DNA of 64,000 bases from Enhygromyxa salina (GTDB taxonomy: Bacteria > Myxococcota_A > Polyangia > Nannocystales > Nannocystaceae), in the NCBI RefSeq assembly GCF_000737335.2, contig NZ_JMCC02000048.1, positions 1 to 64,000 on the forward strand, in the 5' to 3' direction. Positions 51,364 through 61,206 of the stretch are shown piece by piece. The position numbers and the translations under genes are program-made. The notes under the pieces were generated by a model, which did not search any database, had not been told where the DNA came from, and saw nothing but the letters and a program-made list of their open reading frames with translations. Within the stretch, counting starts at the first letter, position 1. Each line of letters starts with the position of its first letter.

Positions 51364-51937
51364 ACGTGTCGTGGTCTGAGAACGGGGGTAGCTCGAGCTG
51401 CGGGAGGTCGACGATCGCGACCCCTCCGCGGCTCGAGGCTCGTACGACCAAGCGGGCGCCGGGGCCGTTGAGCGGGCGGCTCAGTTGGTAGCGAAGCTTG
51501 GTCACCGCGGCTCGGGCTGCGGGGATCTCGATCGACTGGGGCCGCGCGGGTTCGTCGGGGCCGGGCGGCTCGGGGGCGTACTCGAGCTCGGCCCAGGCCA
51601 ACAAGATCGCGCCGGGCTCGAGCGTGAGGGGGGCTTCGGCTTGGTTGGAGATCTCGAGCTCGACGACCACCGCGTCGGGCTCCCACTCGATCGCCAACGC
51701 GCGCAGCGAGACCCCGCTCGCGGCCGACTCGCTGTGCGGCTGCGCGGGGGCGCCGGGCTCCTGCGTAGGCCAGCGCACAGCGTCCCAGTGAGCGTCGCCA
51801 CACCCAACCGACGCGAGCGGCAACAACAGCGCGCACCCGGCCACCCGCGCCGCAACATGTGCCCGCGCTGATCCGTCAGCGCCGAGATTGCCGAGCGGTT
51901 TGCCGATCCTGCCAGGGCGCCGAGTCACGGGTTTCAT
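51362..51937 (-). CDS. Small lipoprotein of unknown function
   Basis: 191 aa from ATG 51937; the frame is open much further, but that part is antisense to the reductase gene. After a basic start the hydrophobic stretch HVAARVAGCALLLPLASVGC ends in lipobox ASVGC (near residue 46), giving a rather long n-region; GTG codons closer to the hydrophobic part are possible starts. The mature part is a beta-rich domain (VVVELEISNQAEAPLTLEPGAILLAWAELEY) resembling immunoglobulin-like folds. Divergent from the reductase with 15 bp between the start codons. Confidence 0.65.
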   Translation of the reverse strand: MKPVTRRPGRIGKPLGNLGADGSARAHVAARVAGCALLLPLASVGCGDAHWDAVRWPTQEPGAPAQPHSESAASGVSLRALAIEWEPDAVVVELEISNQAEAPLTLEPGAILLAWAELEYAPEPPGPDEPARPQSIEIPAARAAVTKLRYQLSRPLNGPGARLVVRASSRGGVAIVDLPQLELPPFSDHDT

Positions 51938-51952
51938 GGTACAGCCGACCCG

Positions 51953-53227
51953 ATGAAGCTCGCTCTTCCGAAGTTCCAATTTCGCTTCATGCGTGCCGCG
52001 GGCAACGTCATCTTTCCGGGTAATTTCCACCCGATCGGGACCCAGCGCGACGCCGAGCAGATGGTCGCGCGGGCGCTCGACAACCCGCTCGACCGGCCAA
52101 CGGCTGGCGAACGCGCGGGCGGTCTGTGGCTGATCGTGGGTGGCACCGGTGGGTTCGGCAGCGCGGCTCGGGTCGCGCTCGCCTGCGATCACGGCGCCGA
52201 CACGATCAACGTCAGCTTGGACGCGGCGCCCAACCCAGAGAGCAGCAACAAGATCCGCAAGATCGGCTCGCCGGCGTGGCACCGCAACGTGGCGATCGAG
52301 CGCGAGCTGCGAAACCAGGGGCGCGAGGCCGTCTCGCTCAGCGCCGACGCCTTTGATCCGCTGGCCCGCGCCATGGTCATCGACACGATCCGCGCCCGGT
52401 TTCCCGGTCGCAAGCTGGCGGGGTTGGTGTGGGCGCTCGCGGCCCCGCGCGGGCTCGATCCACGCACGGGCAAGACGGTGTCGAGCACGCTCAAGCCGCT
52501 GGGCAAACCAGCGACGATCAAGACCTTTGGTGGTCCCGAGGGTGACCAGCCCCCGCAGATCTTCGAGCTCGAGGTTCCCCAGGGCACCCCGGAAGAGGCC
52601 GTCGCAACCGTGTGGGTGATGGGCGGGCGCGTGGTCGAGGAGTGGACTCGAGATCTGCTCGCCGCGGATCTGCTCGACGAAGGGCACACGCTGCTCACGA
52701 TCTCGTATCGCGGCAGCCCGCTGAACGCTCCGCTGTACCGCGACGGGCTGATCGGCTTGGCCAAGGCTGACCTGGAGTTCACGACCCGCGCGCTGTCGTC
52801 TAGCTTGCACCGCCACGTGAACGGCCAAGCGTTCGCGGTCGAGGGGCCCGCCGTCGTGACCGAGGCATCCGGGGGGATCCCAGGCGTGCCGCTGTACATG
52901 GCGCTGCTGCTCGACGTGATGGGGGATCAACACGAAGATCCGCTCGCGAGCATGCGCCGGATGTTCCACACCCACTTCATGGGCGCCGAGCCCAAGCCCG
53001 ACGATGAGTGTCTGATCCGCATGGACGACCGCGAGCTCAGCGAAGCGGTCCAGTCGGCGCTGGCCGTGCGCTTCGCTGGTCTCGAGGTTGGCGACAGCTT
53101 TGACCCGGCGCTGTACCGCCGGTTCATGGCCGAGTACGCGCGAACCCGCGGGTTCGAGATCGACGGCGTCGACTACGAGGCCGCGTTCGACACCGACGAG
53201 GTCTGCCGCGTGGAACAAGATCGCTGA
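51953..53227 (+). CDS. FabV-like trans-2-enoyl-(ACP/CoA) reductase
   Basis: 424 aa. Single-subunit enoyl reductase of the FabV/TER type, which reduces the double bond in the last step of fatty acid elongation with NAD(P)H. Seen: HPIGTQRDAEQMV near the N-terminus (the HPxG motif), a cofactor loop VGGTGGFGSAARVALA, the conserved segment GLVWALAAPRGLDPRTGKTVSSTLKPLG, and the catalytic Tyr-x8-Lys in LYRDGLIGLAKADLE. The usual GCSTGYGLA cofactor loop is altered and the start of the protein diverges, so the assignment to the family is good and to FabV itself moderate. Residues 1-424 are slightly longer than the usual 400. Confidence 0.85.
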   Translation: MKLALPKFQFRFMRAAGNVIFPGNFHPIGTQRDAEQMVARALDNPLDRPTAGERAGGLWLIVGGTGGFGSAARVALACDHGADTINVSLDAAPNPESSNKIRKIGSPAWHRNVAIERELRNQGREAVSLSADAFDPLARAMVIDTIRARFPGRKLAGLVWALAAPRGLDPRTGKTVSSTLKPLGKPATIKTFGGPEGDQPPQIFELEVPQGTPEEAVATVWVMGGRVVEEWTRDLLAADLLDEGHTLLTISYRGSPLNAPLYRDGLIGLAKADLEFTTRALSSSLHRHVNGQAFAVEGPAVVTEASGGIPGVPLYMALLLDVMGDQHEDPLASMRRMFHTHFMGAEPKPDDECLIRMDDRELSEAVQSALAVRFAGLEVGDSFDPALYRRFMAEYARTRGFEIDGVDYEAAFDTDEVCRVEQDR

Positions 53228-53258
53228 GCGCGCGGCGGCTGGGCCATGAGCTCGGGCG

Positions 53259-53290
53259 CCTGGCTCCTGGCTCCTCCTGGCTCCTGGCTC
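53259..53290. repeat. Short CCTGGCTCCTGGCTC direct repeat
   Basis: The 7-bp unit CTGGCTC and CCT spacers repeat four times in the gap after the reductase gene, ending at the stop of the convergent gene. Low-complexity, function unclear. Confidence 0.6.
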
Positions 53291-55190
53291 AGGGCCCGAC
53301 CGTGCCGTCAGCCGCCCACGCGGGCGTCAGCAGCTCGCGCAGGCGCACCCACTCCGGGGCCGTCTCGATGATCGAGGGCGGGAACAGGCCGTGCTCGCCA
53401 CAGGCCATTTGATCGGCGGCGAGTCGGCGCGACACGAGCACGAACCCGCTGGCGTCCTCGTCGAGCTCGAGCGACGCGCTTGGCAACGACGCGCTTGGCT
53501 CGAATCCCTCGGTTGCAACGAACATCCACGCGCACGGCTGGGCGAGCGTGGAGCTGAGCAACAGCATCGCGCGCGGGCCGGGTTGGATCGGGAACCGCCA
53601 CAGCAGCTGCTCGGACGGCTCACGTCCGTCCGCGGTCAGCCACTGCTGCGCCGGCGCCCGCCCAACCCACGTGTTTGGATGGGCCTGATGGATCCGGCTG
53701 TCGGTCGCAACGCGGACGGCAGTGCAGTCTTGCCCGTCGCGGCACAGCTCGACCCCCAGACGATCCGCGCGGGCCGAGGTCTCGAGCAGCAGCGCCCGCA
53801 GCTGGCCGAGCTCGAGCATCGTCACGCGCTGCGGATCTGCTTGCGAACCTTCGGGCAGCTCCGCCAGCACCTGCTGCGCTTGATCGGCATCGAGCGCGAC
53901 CAGCAGCAGCCCGGTCTGCGCGTGGGCGGGCTCTGGCGAGCCAGGATCGACGAGCGAAGACAGATGCGAGAGCACCATCGCGTGACTGGGGCCCTGCAGC
54001 CGCCCGGCCAGCTCGGTCCACGTCAGCCCGCGCTCGCGCAGCAGCTTGGCCACTGGCTCGAATTCGTCGACGCGCCAGGCCGGGTAGATCGGGAGCATGC
54101 GCGCGCTGTCAGGACGCAGCCACGACCAGCTGGCCAGCAGCAGGCCAAGCGACAGCGCGGTCGAGGTCAGCAGCGAGCCCCGCGAGCTCGCCCGGCTCGC
54201 CGTGAAGCCAAGCGCGAGCCCAACGGCGGGAACGAAGGGCAACAAGTAGCGACCCGTGAGCGCCGGCGTGGACGGGTGCAGCGACGCCGCGATGACGATC
54301 GCCATCGCGCTGAGCTCGCCGCCCAACGCGACGCGCAGCTTGGTCTCCCAGCTCAGCGCCGCGAACCGCCGACGCGCGAGCACACCCGCGAGCACGGCCG
54401 CCCCGAGCGTGACGCCGATCGGGACCAGCCAGCCGTGCTCGCGCAAGATCCCAAAATTGCCGCTGAGCGCAGCCGGTGAACACAGCGCCAGGGTGCCAAG
54501 CCCGAGCGCGAGGGCAGCTGGCGTCGCCAGCCACGGCCGCTTGCTCGCGAGCGGAACCGCGACCACCGCCAGCATCACCATCGCCAAGCTCACCACGTGC
54601 ACGTCGAGGGCGAACGCGCACAGCACCGCCAGCGCGAGCGCGTCGATCAGCTCGCCGTCTCGCAGCAGCCGCCACAGGCACAGGTGCGCGAGCACGATCG
54701 GGACCGGCAGCAAGATCGGCTGCCACAGCAGCGGCATCTCACAGGTCATGGGCAGCGCGGCCAGCACCACGACCGCGGCGATGAGCGGCGCGAGATCTCC
54801 AACCAGGGCAGCATTCGGGGGCGAGATCTCTTCGCGCCGCGGCAGCAAGTGCCCGAATCCGAGGTAGGCGACCGCCACGGTCCCCGCCAGCAGGGTCGTC
54901 AGGACGGTCTCGATCCCCGAGATCCCGAGCCCCGTGAGCTGGCACAGGGCCAGAAAGTCGATCCAGGTGGTCCCTTGGTGCAGCGCGGCAAAGCTGGCCC
55001 AGGCGCCGTGCAGGTGTAGCTGGGTCCCATCGACCAGCTCCCGGGCAAACGCGAGATCGCGGCTGGTGTCCTCCTGCAGCGGCGACGCCGGCCGCAGCCA
55101 CAGCCACAGCCACGTGATCACGAACACGAGCGCGGCCGTCCGGGCGCGACGAGAAACGGCTGGCGTCGCTTGTGGGGCCGAAGCGGGCAC
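53289..55190 (-). CDS. Polytopic membrane protein, GT-C glycosyltransferase-like
   Basis: 633 aa from GTG 55190. About ten membrane helices in residues 15-370. The first extracytoplasmic loop has EDTSRDLAFARELVDG, where the acidic residues sit as in GT-C/PMT-type glycosyltransferases, and LLPFVPAVGLALGF resembles their later helices. The C-terminal 230 residues are soluble and carry few cysteines. The similarity is at the level of topology and the Asp-containing loop only, so it is a hypothetical membrane protein with a possible role in surface sugar transfer. It stands alone, divergent from the tRNA-tuf operon. Confidence 0.8.
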   Translation of the reverse strand: MPASAPQATPAVSRRARTAALVFVITWLWLWLRPASPLQEDTSRDLAFARELVDGTQLHLHGAWASFAALHQGTTWIDFLALCQLTGLGISGIETVLTTLLAGTVAVAYLGFGHLLPRREEISPPNAALVGDLAPLIAAVVVLAALPMTCEMPLLWQPILLPVPIVLAHLCLWRLLRDGELIDALALAVLCAFALDVHVVSLAMVMLAVVAVPLASKRPWLATPAALALGLGTLALCSPAALSGNFGILREHGWLVPIGVTLGAAVLAGVLARRRFAALSWETKLRVALGGELSAMAIVIAASLHPSTPALTGRYLLPFVPAVGLALGFTASRASSRGSLLTSTALSLGLLLASWSWLRPDSARMLPIYPAWRVDEFEPVAKLLRERGLTWTELAGRLQGPSHAMVLSHLSSLVDPGSPEPAHAQTGLLLVALDADQAQQVLAELPEGSQADPQRVTMLELGQLRALLLETSARADRLGVELCRDGQDCTAVRVATDSRIHQAHPNTWVGRAPAQQWLTADGREPSEQLLWRFPIQPGPRAMLLLSSTLAQPCAWMFVATEGFEPSASLPSASLELDEDASGFVLVSRRLAADQMACGEHGLFPPSIIETAPEWVRLRELLTPAWAADGTVGP

Positions 55191-55240
55191 TGCCAGACTG
55201 TGGCTCAGGTACGGCCGAGTTTGGCGCTTTTATGCATGCC

Positions 55241-55269
55241 TTGACCCCCGTGAAAACCGGCGCTATACA
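55241..55269 (+). promoter_or_regulatory. Sigma70-type promoter of the tRNA-tuf operon
   Basis: TTGACC (55241-55246), a 17-nt spacer and TATACA (55264-55269), with transcription expected from about 55276, roughly 80 nt before the first tRNA. Confidence 0.8.
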
Positions 55270-55354
55270 GCGCCCCACTTTGCGCGGTCGGTGGCGCGTT
55301 TGCCGTCCAAGCGTCAGTCAACTCGGGAGCAAGACCAACACAACGGATCCTTTC

Positions 55355-55427
55355 GCTGGCGTAGCTCAACTGGCAGAGCACCTGATTTGTAATCAGGCGG
55401 TTGGGGGTTCGACTCCCTTCGTCAGCT
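55355..55427 (+). tRNA. tRNA-Thr (anticodon TGT)
   Basis: Acceptor GCTGGCG/CGTCAGC, anticodon loop TTTGTAA in stem CCTGA/TCAGG, T loop GGTTCGACTCC. 3' CCA not encoded. Confidence 0.97.
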
Positions 55428-55498
55428 CACGCAACCGCCGCAAAATTGGCTTCCCGCTCAAGCTGAAACCACCGCCAACTTCTAACTCTCAGACCTCT

Positions 55499-55582
55499 GG
55501 ATGGGTGCCCGAGTCGGCCAAAGGGAGCGGACTGTAAATCCGCCGCGTTATCGCTTCGAAGGTTCGAATCCTTCCCCATCCA
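55499..55582 (+). tRNA. tRNA-Tyr (anticodon GTA)
   Basis: Acceptor GGATGGG/CCCATCC with discriminator A, anticodon loop CTGTAAA, and a long variable arm as in class II tRNAs. CCA not encoded. Confidence 0.97.
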
Positions 55583-55589
55583 TCACCTC

Positions 55590-55662
55590 GCGGGAGTAGC
55601 TCAGTTGGTAGAGCGTCAGCCTTCCAAGCTGAATGTCGCGAGTTCGACCCTCGTCTCCCGCT
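55590..55662 (+). tRNA. tRNA-Gly (anticodon TCC)
   Basis: Acceptor GCGGGAG/CTCCCGC, anticodon loop CTTCCAA, discriminator T as expected for Gly. Confidence 0.97.
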
Positions 55663-55707
55663 ACTTTTTTCGCGCATAGTGCCCAGGTCACTGGGACAAC
55701 CCCCCAA

Positions 55708-55780
<73 letters not shown>

Positions 55781-55829
55781 CCACCACTTCACTCGGTTCC
55801 AACTCAGAAGAAAATCGGAGATCCAGCGT

Positions 55830-57029
<1,200 letters not shown>

Positions 57030-57049
57030 CCTTCGGGCTTCGACCTGCC

Positions 57050-57080
57050 GAAGACGTGGCGCCCACAGCGTCACGTCTTC
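57050..57080 (+). terminator. Hairpin after tuf
   Basis: GAAGACGTG (57050-57058) pairs perfectly with CACGTCTTC (57072-57080), 13-nt loop, 20 bp after the tuf stop. No T-run, so an intrinsic terminator is only likely. Confidence 0.55.
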
Positions 57081-57243
57081 CGCGTTCTACCTCTCGGGGC
57101 GCGCGGATTTCGCTTTTCCCTGCTGCGATGCTCACCACCCCGCAGCGCAATTTTCACTGACAATCTCAGAACCTGTCAGAAACGGCGTGAACGGGCTCCG
57201 AGCAGGCCCAACCACGGCTCTGACAAAAAACCATCCCCACACC

Positions 57244-57272
57244 TTGAATGCTGGAACGGGGCTTGCTACAAG
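57244..57272 (+). promoter_or_regulatory. Possible promoter of rpmG
   Basis: TTGAAT (57244-57249), 17 nt, TACAAG (57267-57272), about 28 nt before the ATG at 57300. The -10 is only a 4/6 match, so this is tentative. The rest of the 270-bp gap between tuf and rpmG shows no gene. Confidence 0.4.
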
Positions 57273-57299
57273 CCTCCTCCCTTCAGCCGAGGACTCCAA

Positions 57300-57464
57300 A
57301 TGGCCAAAGCTGGCAACCGAATCATTTTCTCGCTCGAGTGCCAGACGTGCAAACGTCGCAACTACTCGACCACCAAGAACAAGCGGACCACTCCAGAGAA
57401 GGTCAAGCTCAAGAAGTTTTGCGCCTTCTGTCGCCGCCACACCGAGCACAAGGAGACCAAGTAA
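57300..57464 (+). CDS. rpmG: 50S ribosomal protein L33
   Basis: 54 aa, too short for many gene finders, but clear: MAKAGNRIIFSLECQTCKRRNYSTTKNKRTT... is the L33 pattern. Two cysteine pairs, CQTC (14-17) and CAFC (41-44), make it the zinc-binding (C+) form. GAGG lies 8 nt before the ATG. It is followed by tRNA-Trp and secE, the common bacterial order. Confidence 0.96.
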   Translation: MAKAGNRIIFSLECQTCKRRNYSTTKNKRTTPEKVKLKKFCAFCRRHTEHKETK

Positions 57465-57562
57465 CTCCTTCGTCGGGGTCACTCCCGGCTCGGGGCTACG
57501 GTCCAGAGCGTCCGGGACCTCACTTCTTCTGGGGTCTCGGCGCGCCATCTCACTTCTCTTCA

Positions 57563-57635
57563 AGGGCGTTAGCTCAGCTGGTAGAGCAGCGGACTCCAAA
57601 TCCGCAGGCCGCGGGTTCGATCCCTGCACGCCCTG
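57563..57635 (+). tRNA. tRNA-Trp (anticodon CCA)
   Basis: Acceptor AGGGCGT/ACGCCCT with discriminator G, anticodon loop CTCCAAA. 3' CCA not encoded. Between rpmG and secE as in many proteobacteria. Confidence 0.97.
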
Positions 57636-57825
57636 CTACCTCTAAACAGATTCTTCAGCCGATCCCCCACCTTCCATCAGCAGGCCGCCCCGTCCATGCC
57701 ACCAGGCATCAGGACGTGCGCGGCTCTAGGGCCATCCGGCCTTTGACTGGGGTTCCAAACCCCACCCACCGCAAGTCAGATCCGGGCACAGCAGTGCCAT
57801 CTTGGCCGCGGGAGTGAACTCGAGC

Positions 57826-58269
57826 ATGGCGCGCAAACGAAACAAGCCAGGTGGAGCAGGCGGATCCGGAACCGGTTCGAAGGAATTCGATCCGTCGCGC
57901 TGGGCCCACGCAGTGTTCGCAGTCTTCGCGGGCATCGCCGCGTGGATGTTCGGGCACATGGTCGAGGACCTGTGGGGCTTCAGCTGGGCCAACTGGCCGC
58001 TCTACATCGGTCGGCCCAACGAGTATTACGCCCAAGGCCTCGGCGCGATCATCGGGATCACATTGATGATCTGGGTGTGGTCGCGCGAGCGCTACTTCAA
58101 ATTTGTCGCCGAGACCGCCACCGAGGTCTCGCAGATTATCTGGCCAACCCGCGCCGAAACCCGAGCCGCGACGATCGTCGTCATCGTCATCACGCTGATC
58201 TGTGCCTGCATCCTCTCGTTGATGGACGCATTTTGGTCTCGCGTGACCGACTGGCTCTACTCGCTATAG
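57826..58269 (+). CDS. secE: Preprotein translocase subunit SecE
   Basis: 147 aa from ATG 57826. Essential clamp subunit of the SecYEG channel. The conserved cytoplasmic amphipathic helix plus final membrane segment is EVSQIIWPTRAETRAATIVVIVITLICACILSLMDAFW (about 102-140). Two further membrane segments lie upstream (about 30-48 and 65-85), so this is the three-span form as in E. coli rather than the short single-span form. An in-frame GTG at 57814 is an alternative start. Directly before nusG. Confidence 0.93.
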   Translation: MARKRNKPGGAGGSGTGSKEFDPSRWAHAVFAVFAGIAAWMFGHMVEDLWGFSWANWPLYIGRPNEYYAQGLGAIIGITLMIWVWSRERYFKFVAETATEVSQIIWPTRAETRAATIVVIVITLICACILSLMDAFWSRVTDWLYSL

Positions 58270-58335
58270 CCCGTCTATAGCCTGACCTGCTGATCATCTG
58301 ATCACCCGATCACCGACCGCCCAACTCGAGCTCTC

Positions 58336-58896
58336 ATGTCGACCGAAGCGCAGACCGTCCAGCCGATGCAGTGGTTCATCGTGAACACCTTCTCGGGGTA
58401 TGAGAACACGGTCAAGAAGTCGCTGGAAGACCGGATCAAGGCCAACGACTTGGAGGAGTGCTTCGAGGAGATCCTCGTGCCCTCCGAGCAGGTGCTCGAG
58501 CAACGTGGCAAGCGCAAGGTCAAGCAGACCCGCAAGTTCTTCCCCGGCTATTTGTTCGTGCGCATGGCGCTGACCAAAGAAGCCTGGCACCTCGTCAAGA
58601 ACACCCCCAAGGTCAGCGGCTTTCTCAGCAGCGGCAAGACCCCCAAGCCGGTCTCTCAGTCAGAGATGGACCGCATGCTCGGCCGCACGGAGCCCAAAGA
58701 AGAGGCGGCCGTCGAGCAACCCGACGTCCACTACTTCGTCGGCCAGCAAGTGCGCGTCAAGAGCGGCGCCTTCGCCAACTTCAGCGGCGAGGTCGAAGAG
58801 CTCAACACCGACAAGCGCAAGATCAAGCTCTCCGTCTCGATCTTCGGGCGTCCGACCCGGGTCGAGGTCGACTTCAACGAGGTCGAGCCCGGCTGA
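58336..58896 (+). CDS. nusG: Transcription termination/antitermination factor NusG
   Basis: 186 aa. N-terminal NGN domain with WFIVNTFSGYENTVKKSLEDRI and FPGYLFVRM (about 10-105), then a linker rich in Glu and the C-terminal KOW domain GQQVRVKSGAFANFSGEVEELNTDKRKIKLSVSIFGRPTRVEVDFNEVE. Binds RNA polymerase beta' and links it to Rho or the ribosome. Placed between secE and rplK as usual. Confidence 0.97.
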   Translation: MSTEAQTVQPMQWFIVNTFSGYENTVKKSLEDRIKANDLEECFEEILVPSEQVLEQRGKRKVKQTRKFFPGYLFVRMALTKEAWHLVKNTPKVSGFLSSGKTPKPVSQSEMDRMLGRTEPKEEAAVEQPDVHYFVGQQVRVKSGAFANFSGEVEELNTDKRKIKLSVSIFGRPTRVEVDFNEVEPG

Positions 58897-59000
58897 GCTG
58901 GGCCGTCAGTCCTCACCCTGCCAGTCATCCGGCTCGAGTCACTCCGTACACGGCCGCTCGCCGCGTCACGTCACGTCAGTTCAGATCATCAGGATTTTTC

Positions 59001-59420
59001 ATGAAGAAGGTCACCGGGCAAATCAAGTTGCAGATCAAGGCGGGCCAGGCCAATCCAGCCCCTCCCGTCGGTCCAGCCCTCGGCGCCAAGGGCGTCAACA
59101 TCATGGACTTCTGCAAGCAGTTCAACGCCAAGACGCAGAAGGACGTGGGCATGGTCACCCCGGTGGTCATCACGGTCTACTCGGATCGCTCGTTCACGTT
59201 TGTCACCAAGAGCCCGCCAGCGGCGGTGCTGCTGCTCAAGGCCGCCGGCATCGAGAAGGGCTCGGGCGAGCCCAACAAGAAGAAGGTCGGCAAGGTCACG
59301 CAGGCCGACATTCGCGGGATCGCCGAGGCCAAGATCCAAGACATGAACGCGTTCACGATCGAGCAGGCCATGAAGAGCATCGAGGGCACGGCGCGCTCGA
59401 TGGGCCTCGAGGTCAACTGA
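59001..59420 (+). CDS. rplK: 50S ribosomal protein L11
   Basis: 139 aa from ATG 59001 with AGGA about 9 nt upstream; the longer frame from 58458 overlaps nusG. Signature AGQANPAPPVGPALGAKGVNIMDFCKQFNA and KSPPAAVLLLKAAGIEKGSGEPNKKKVG, ending AFTIEQAMKSIEGTARSMGLEV. Part of the GTPase-associated centre that binds EF-G and releases RelA signals. Confidence 0.98.
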   Translation: MKKVTGQIKLQIKAGQANPAPPVGPALGAKGVNIMDFCKQFNAKTQKDVGMVTPVVITVYSDRSFTFVTKSPPAAVLLLKAAGIEKGSGEPNKKKVGKVTQADIRGIAEAKIQDMNAFTIEQAMKSIEGTARSMGLEVN

Positions 59421-59438
59421 TTTTCTAGCCAGGTTTTT

Positions 59439-59460
59439 GGGCGCAGCAACGACTGCGCCC
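59439..59460 (+). promoter_or_regulatory. Perfect hairpin between rplK and rplA
   Basis: GGGCGCAG (59439-59446), loop CAACGA, CTGCGCCC (59453-59460). No T-run follows. It could be an mRNA processing or regulatory stem; an L1 binding role is not shown. Confidence 0.5.
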
Positions 59461-59540
59461 GCCACTCGGTGCAGTTGCCGAGCTCAGTTCGAGAGCGGGG
59501 GAGGACGCGAGTCCGCTAGGACCCCGGGGAGCACAGCAAG

Positions 59541-60239
59541 ATGAGCAAGAAATACAAAGCAGCGTTGGCCAAGGTCGACCGCGACAAACGTTACAGCCTC
59601 AGCGACGCCTGCGCGCTGGTCAAAGAGACCTCCTTCGTCAAGTTCGACGAGAGCGTCGATTGTGCGGTGCGGCTCGGGGTCAACCCGCGCCACGCCGACC
59701 AAATGATCCGGTCCTCGGTCGCGCTGCCCAACGGCACCGGCAAGACCGTCCGCGTGCTGGTGTTCGCCAAGGGCGACCGCGCGGTGCAGGCGACCGAAGC
59801 TGGCGCCGACTTCGTCGGCTCCGACGACATCGTCGAGAAGATCCAGGGTGGCTGGCTCGACTTCGACGTCGCAATCGCCACGCCGGACATGATGGGTCTC
59901 GTCGGTCGGCTCGGGCGCGTGCTCGGGCCGCGTAACTTGATGCCAAACCCCAAGGTCGGAACCGTCACGATGGACGTCGCCAACGCCGTCGCCGAGCGCA
60001 AGGCAGGCCGCATCGAGTTCCGCACCGACAAGACCGGCATCATCCACGCCCCAATCGGCAAGGTCAGCTTCGACGCGAACAAGCTCGACGAGAACCTGGC
60101 CACGCTGCTGCGCACCCTGCAGCGGCTCAAGCCGTCCACGGCCAAGGGCAAGTATTTCAAGAGCGTCACCGTGTCGACGACCATGGGTCCGGGCATCCGC
60201 CTCGACACCAACGAGGTCCAGGCCATGGTGACCGAGTAA
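59541..60239 (+). CDS. rplA: 50S ribosomal protein L1
   Basis: 232 aa. Binds 23S rRNA and forms the L1 stalk; in many bacteria it represses its own operon. Seen: YSLSDACALVKETSFVKFDESVDCAVRLGVNPRHADQMIR, ATPDMMGLVGRLGRVLGPRNLMPNPKVGTVT and AVAERKAGRIEFRTDKTGIIHAPIGK, all family signatures. GGGGAGCA precedes the ATG by about 8 nt. Confidence 0.98.
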   Translation: MSKKYKAALAKVDRDKRYSLSDACALVKETSFVKFDESVDCAVRLGVNPRHADQMIRSSVALPNGTGKTVRVLVFAKGDRAVQATEAGADFVGSDDIVEKIQGGWLDFDVAIATPDMMGLVGRLGRVLGPRNLMPNPKVGTVTMDVANAVAERKAGRIEFRTDKTGIIHAPIGKVSFDANKLDENLATLLRTLQRLKPSTAKGKYFKSVTVSTTMGPGIRLDTNEVQAMVTE

Positions 60240-60618
60240 CCGAGACCCGCAGACAGACGACGACTAACAGGAGGCCACACACCGCAAGGTGAACTCAACG
60301 GTATAGAACCCACACGCCCCCGCACCCGATCATTCAATGGTTGGGCCCGTTCATCGGGGGCACTCCTGCTCGAGACAGCCGGCGGTCCATTTTGGACCTC
60401 AATCGCGGCGCTCCCTACCCGAACTTCGGGGATGGCGCTGCAACCGGCCGAGGTGGGGGAGAGGAACTTCGAACGGCAGAGCGGCTGGAAGCCCACACCA
60501 AGTGGGGCGACCAGTGCAGCGGCCGGCCTCTTCTCGCACCAACTCGCCCCCGGGCGAGCGGCCCCGCGAGAGGACCCATCAAGGCCGACCGGACCAAGAG
60601 CGGAGCAGGGAGACCCGA
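60240..60618 (+). promoter_or_regulatory. rplJ leader, 379 nt without a gene
   Basis: A long untranslated region before rplJ, where many bacteria have an L10(L12)4 autoregulatory leader. Short stems are visible, e.g. GGTCC-ATTTT-GGACC (60384-60398). I cannot match it base by base to the known L10 leader. Open frames in it are extensions of the rplJ frame without ribosomal protein features. Confidence 0.55.
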
Positions 60619-61143
60619 ATGCACAAAGACACCAAACACGCCCAATCCGCCGCGCTGCGCGAGCAAGTCGAGGACCTCACGGCCCTCGTGCTCGTGGAGT
60701 ATTCCCGTCTCACGGTTGCAGAGTCCGAAGAGCTCCGCGGCAAATTTCGTGAGGCTGGCTGCACTTATCGCGTCTTCAAGAACTCGGTCATCCGCTACGC
60801 GGTGACCGGGACCAGTCACGAGCCCATCACGCCGCTGCTCAAGGGCGTCTCGGGGCTCGCGTACAACGCCGACGATCCAGGGGCTCCGGCCCGCGTCGCT
60901 CGGGAGTACGCCAAGACCAACGACAAGCTTCGCCTCAAGGGCGCGGTCGTCGAGGGTCAAATGCTCGCCGGTGACAACGCCGGCAAGTTGGCGGACATGC
61001 CCGGCCCGCGCGAGATCAAGGCCAAGCTGCTCATGCTGTTCAAGACCCCGGCAACCCGCATGGTTCAGGTCATGCAGGCCGCGCCGCGGGATTTCCTCCG
61101 TGTGCTCAACGCCAAGAAGAAGAAGGACGAAGCGGCGGCCTAA
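60619..61143 (+). CDS. rplJ: 50S ribosomal protein L10
   Basis: 174 aa from ATG 60619 with GGGAG about 7 nt upstream. Base of the L7/L12 stalk. Conserved SLTALVLVEYSRLTVAESEELRGKFREAGCTYRVFKNSVIRYAV-type N-terminus (RNA-binding) and GQMLAGDNAGKLADMPGPREIKAKLLMLFKTP followed by the helical C-terminus that holds L7/L12 dimers. A frame opening at 60337 is not supported. Confidence 0.97.
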   Translation: MHKDTKHAQSAALREQVEDLTALVLVEYSRLTVAESEELRGKFREAGCTYRVFKNSVIRYAVTGTSHEPITPLLKGVSGLAYNADDPGAPARVAREYAKTNDKLRLKGAVVEGQMLAGDNAGKLADMPGPREIKAKLLMLFKTPATRMVQVMQAAPRDFLRVLNAKKKKDEAAA

Positions 61144-61206
61144 CCACTCAGTGGTCACAGGTTCCCCAGTCCCTCACTTCAGCTTCCTACGAAAGAGAAC
61201 AAGACA

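Noticed and set aside
59421..59540. L1 translational operator between rplK and rplA
   Set aside because: A stem is present, but I could not match the L1 binding loop; the known operator is usually before rplK.
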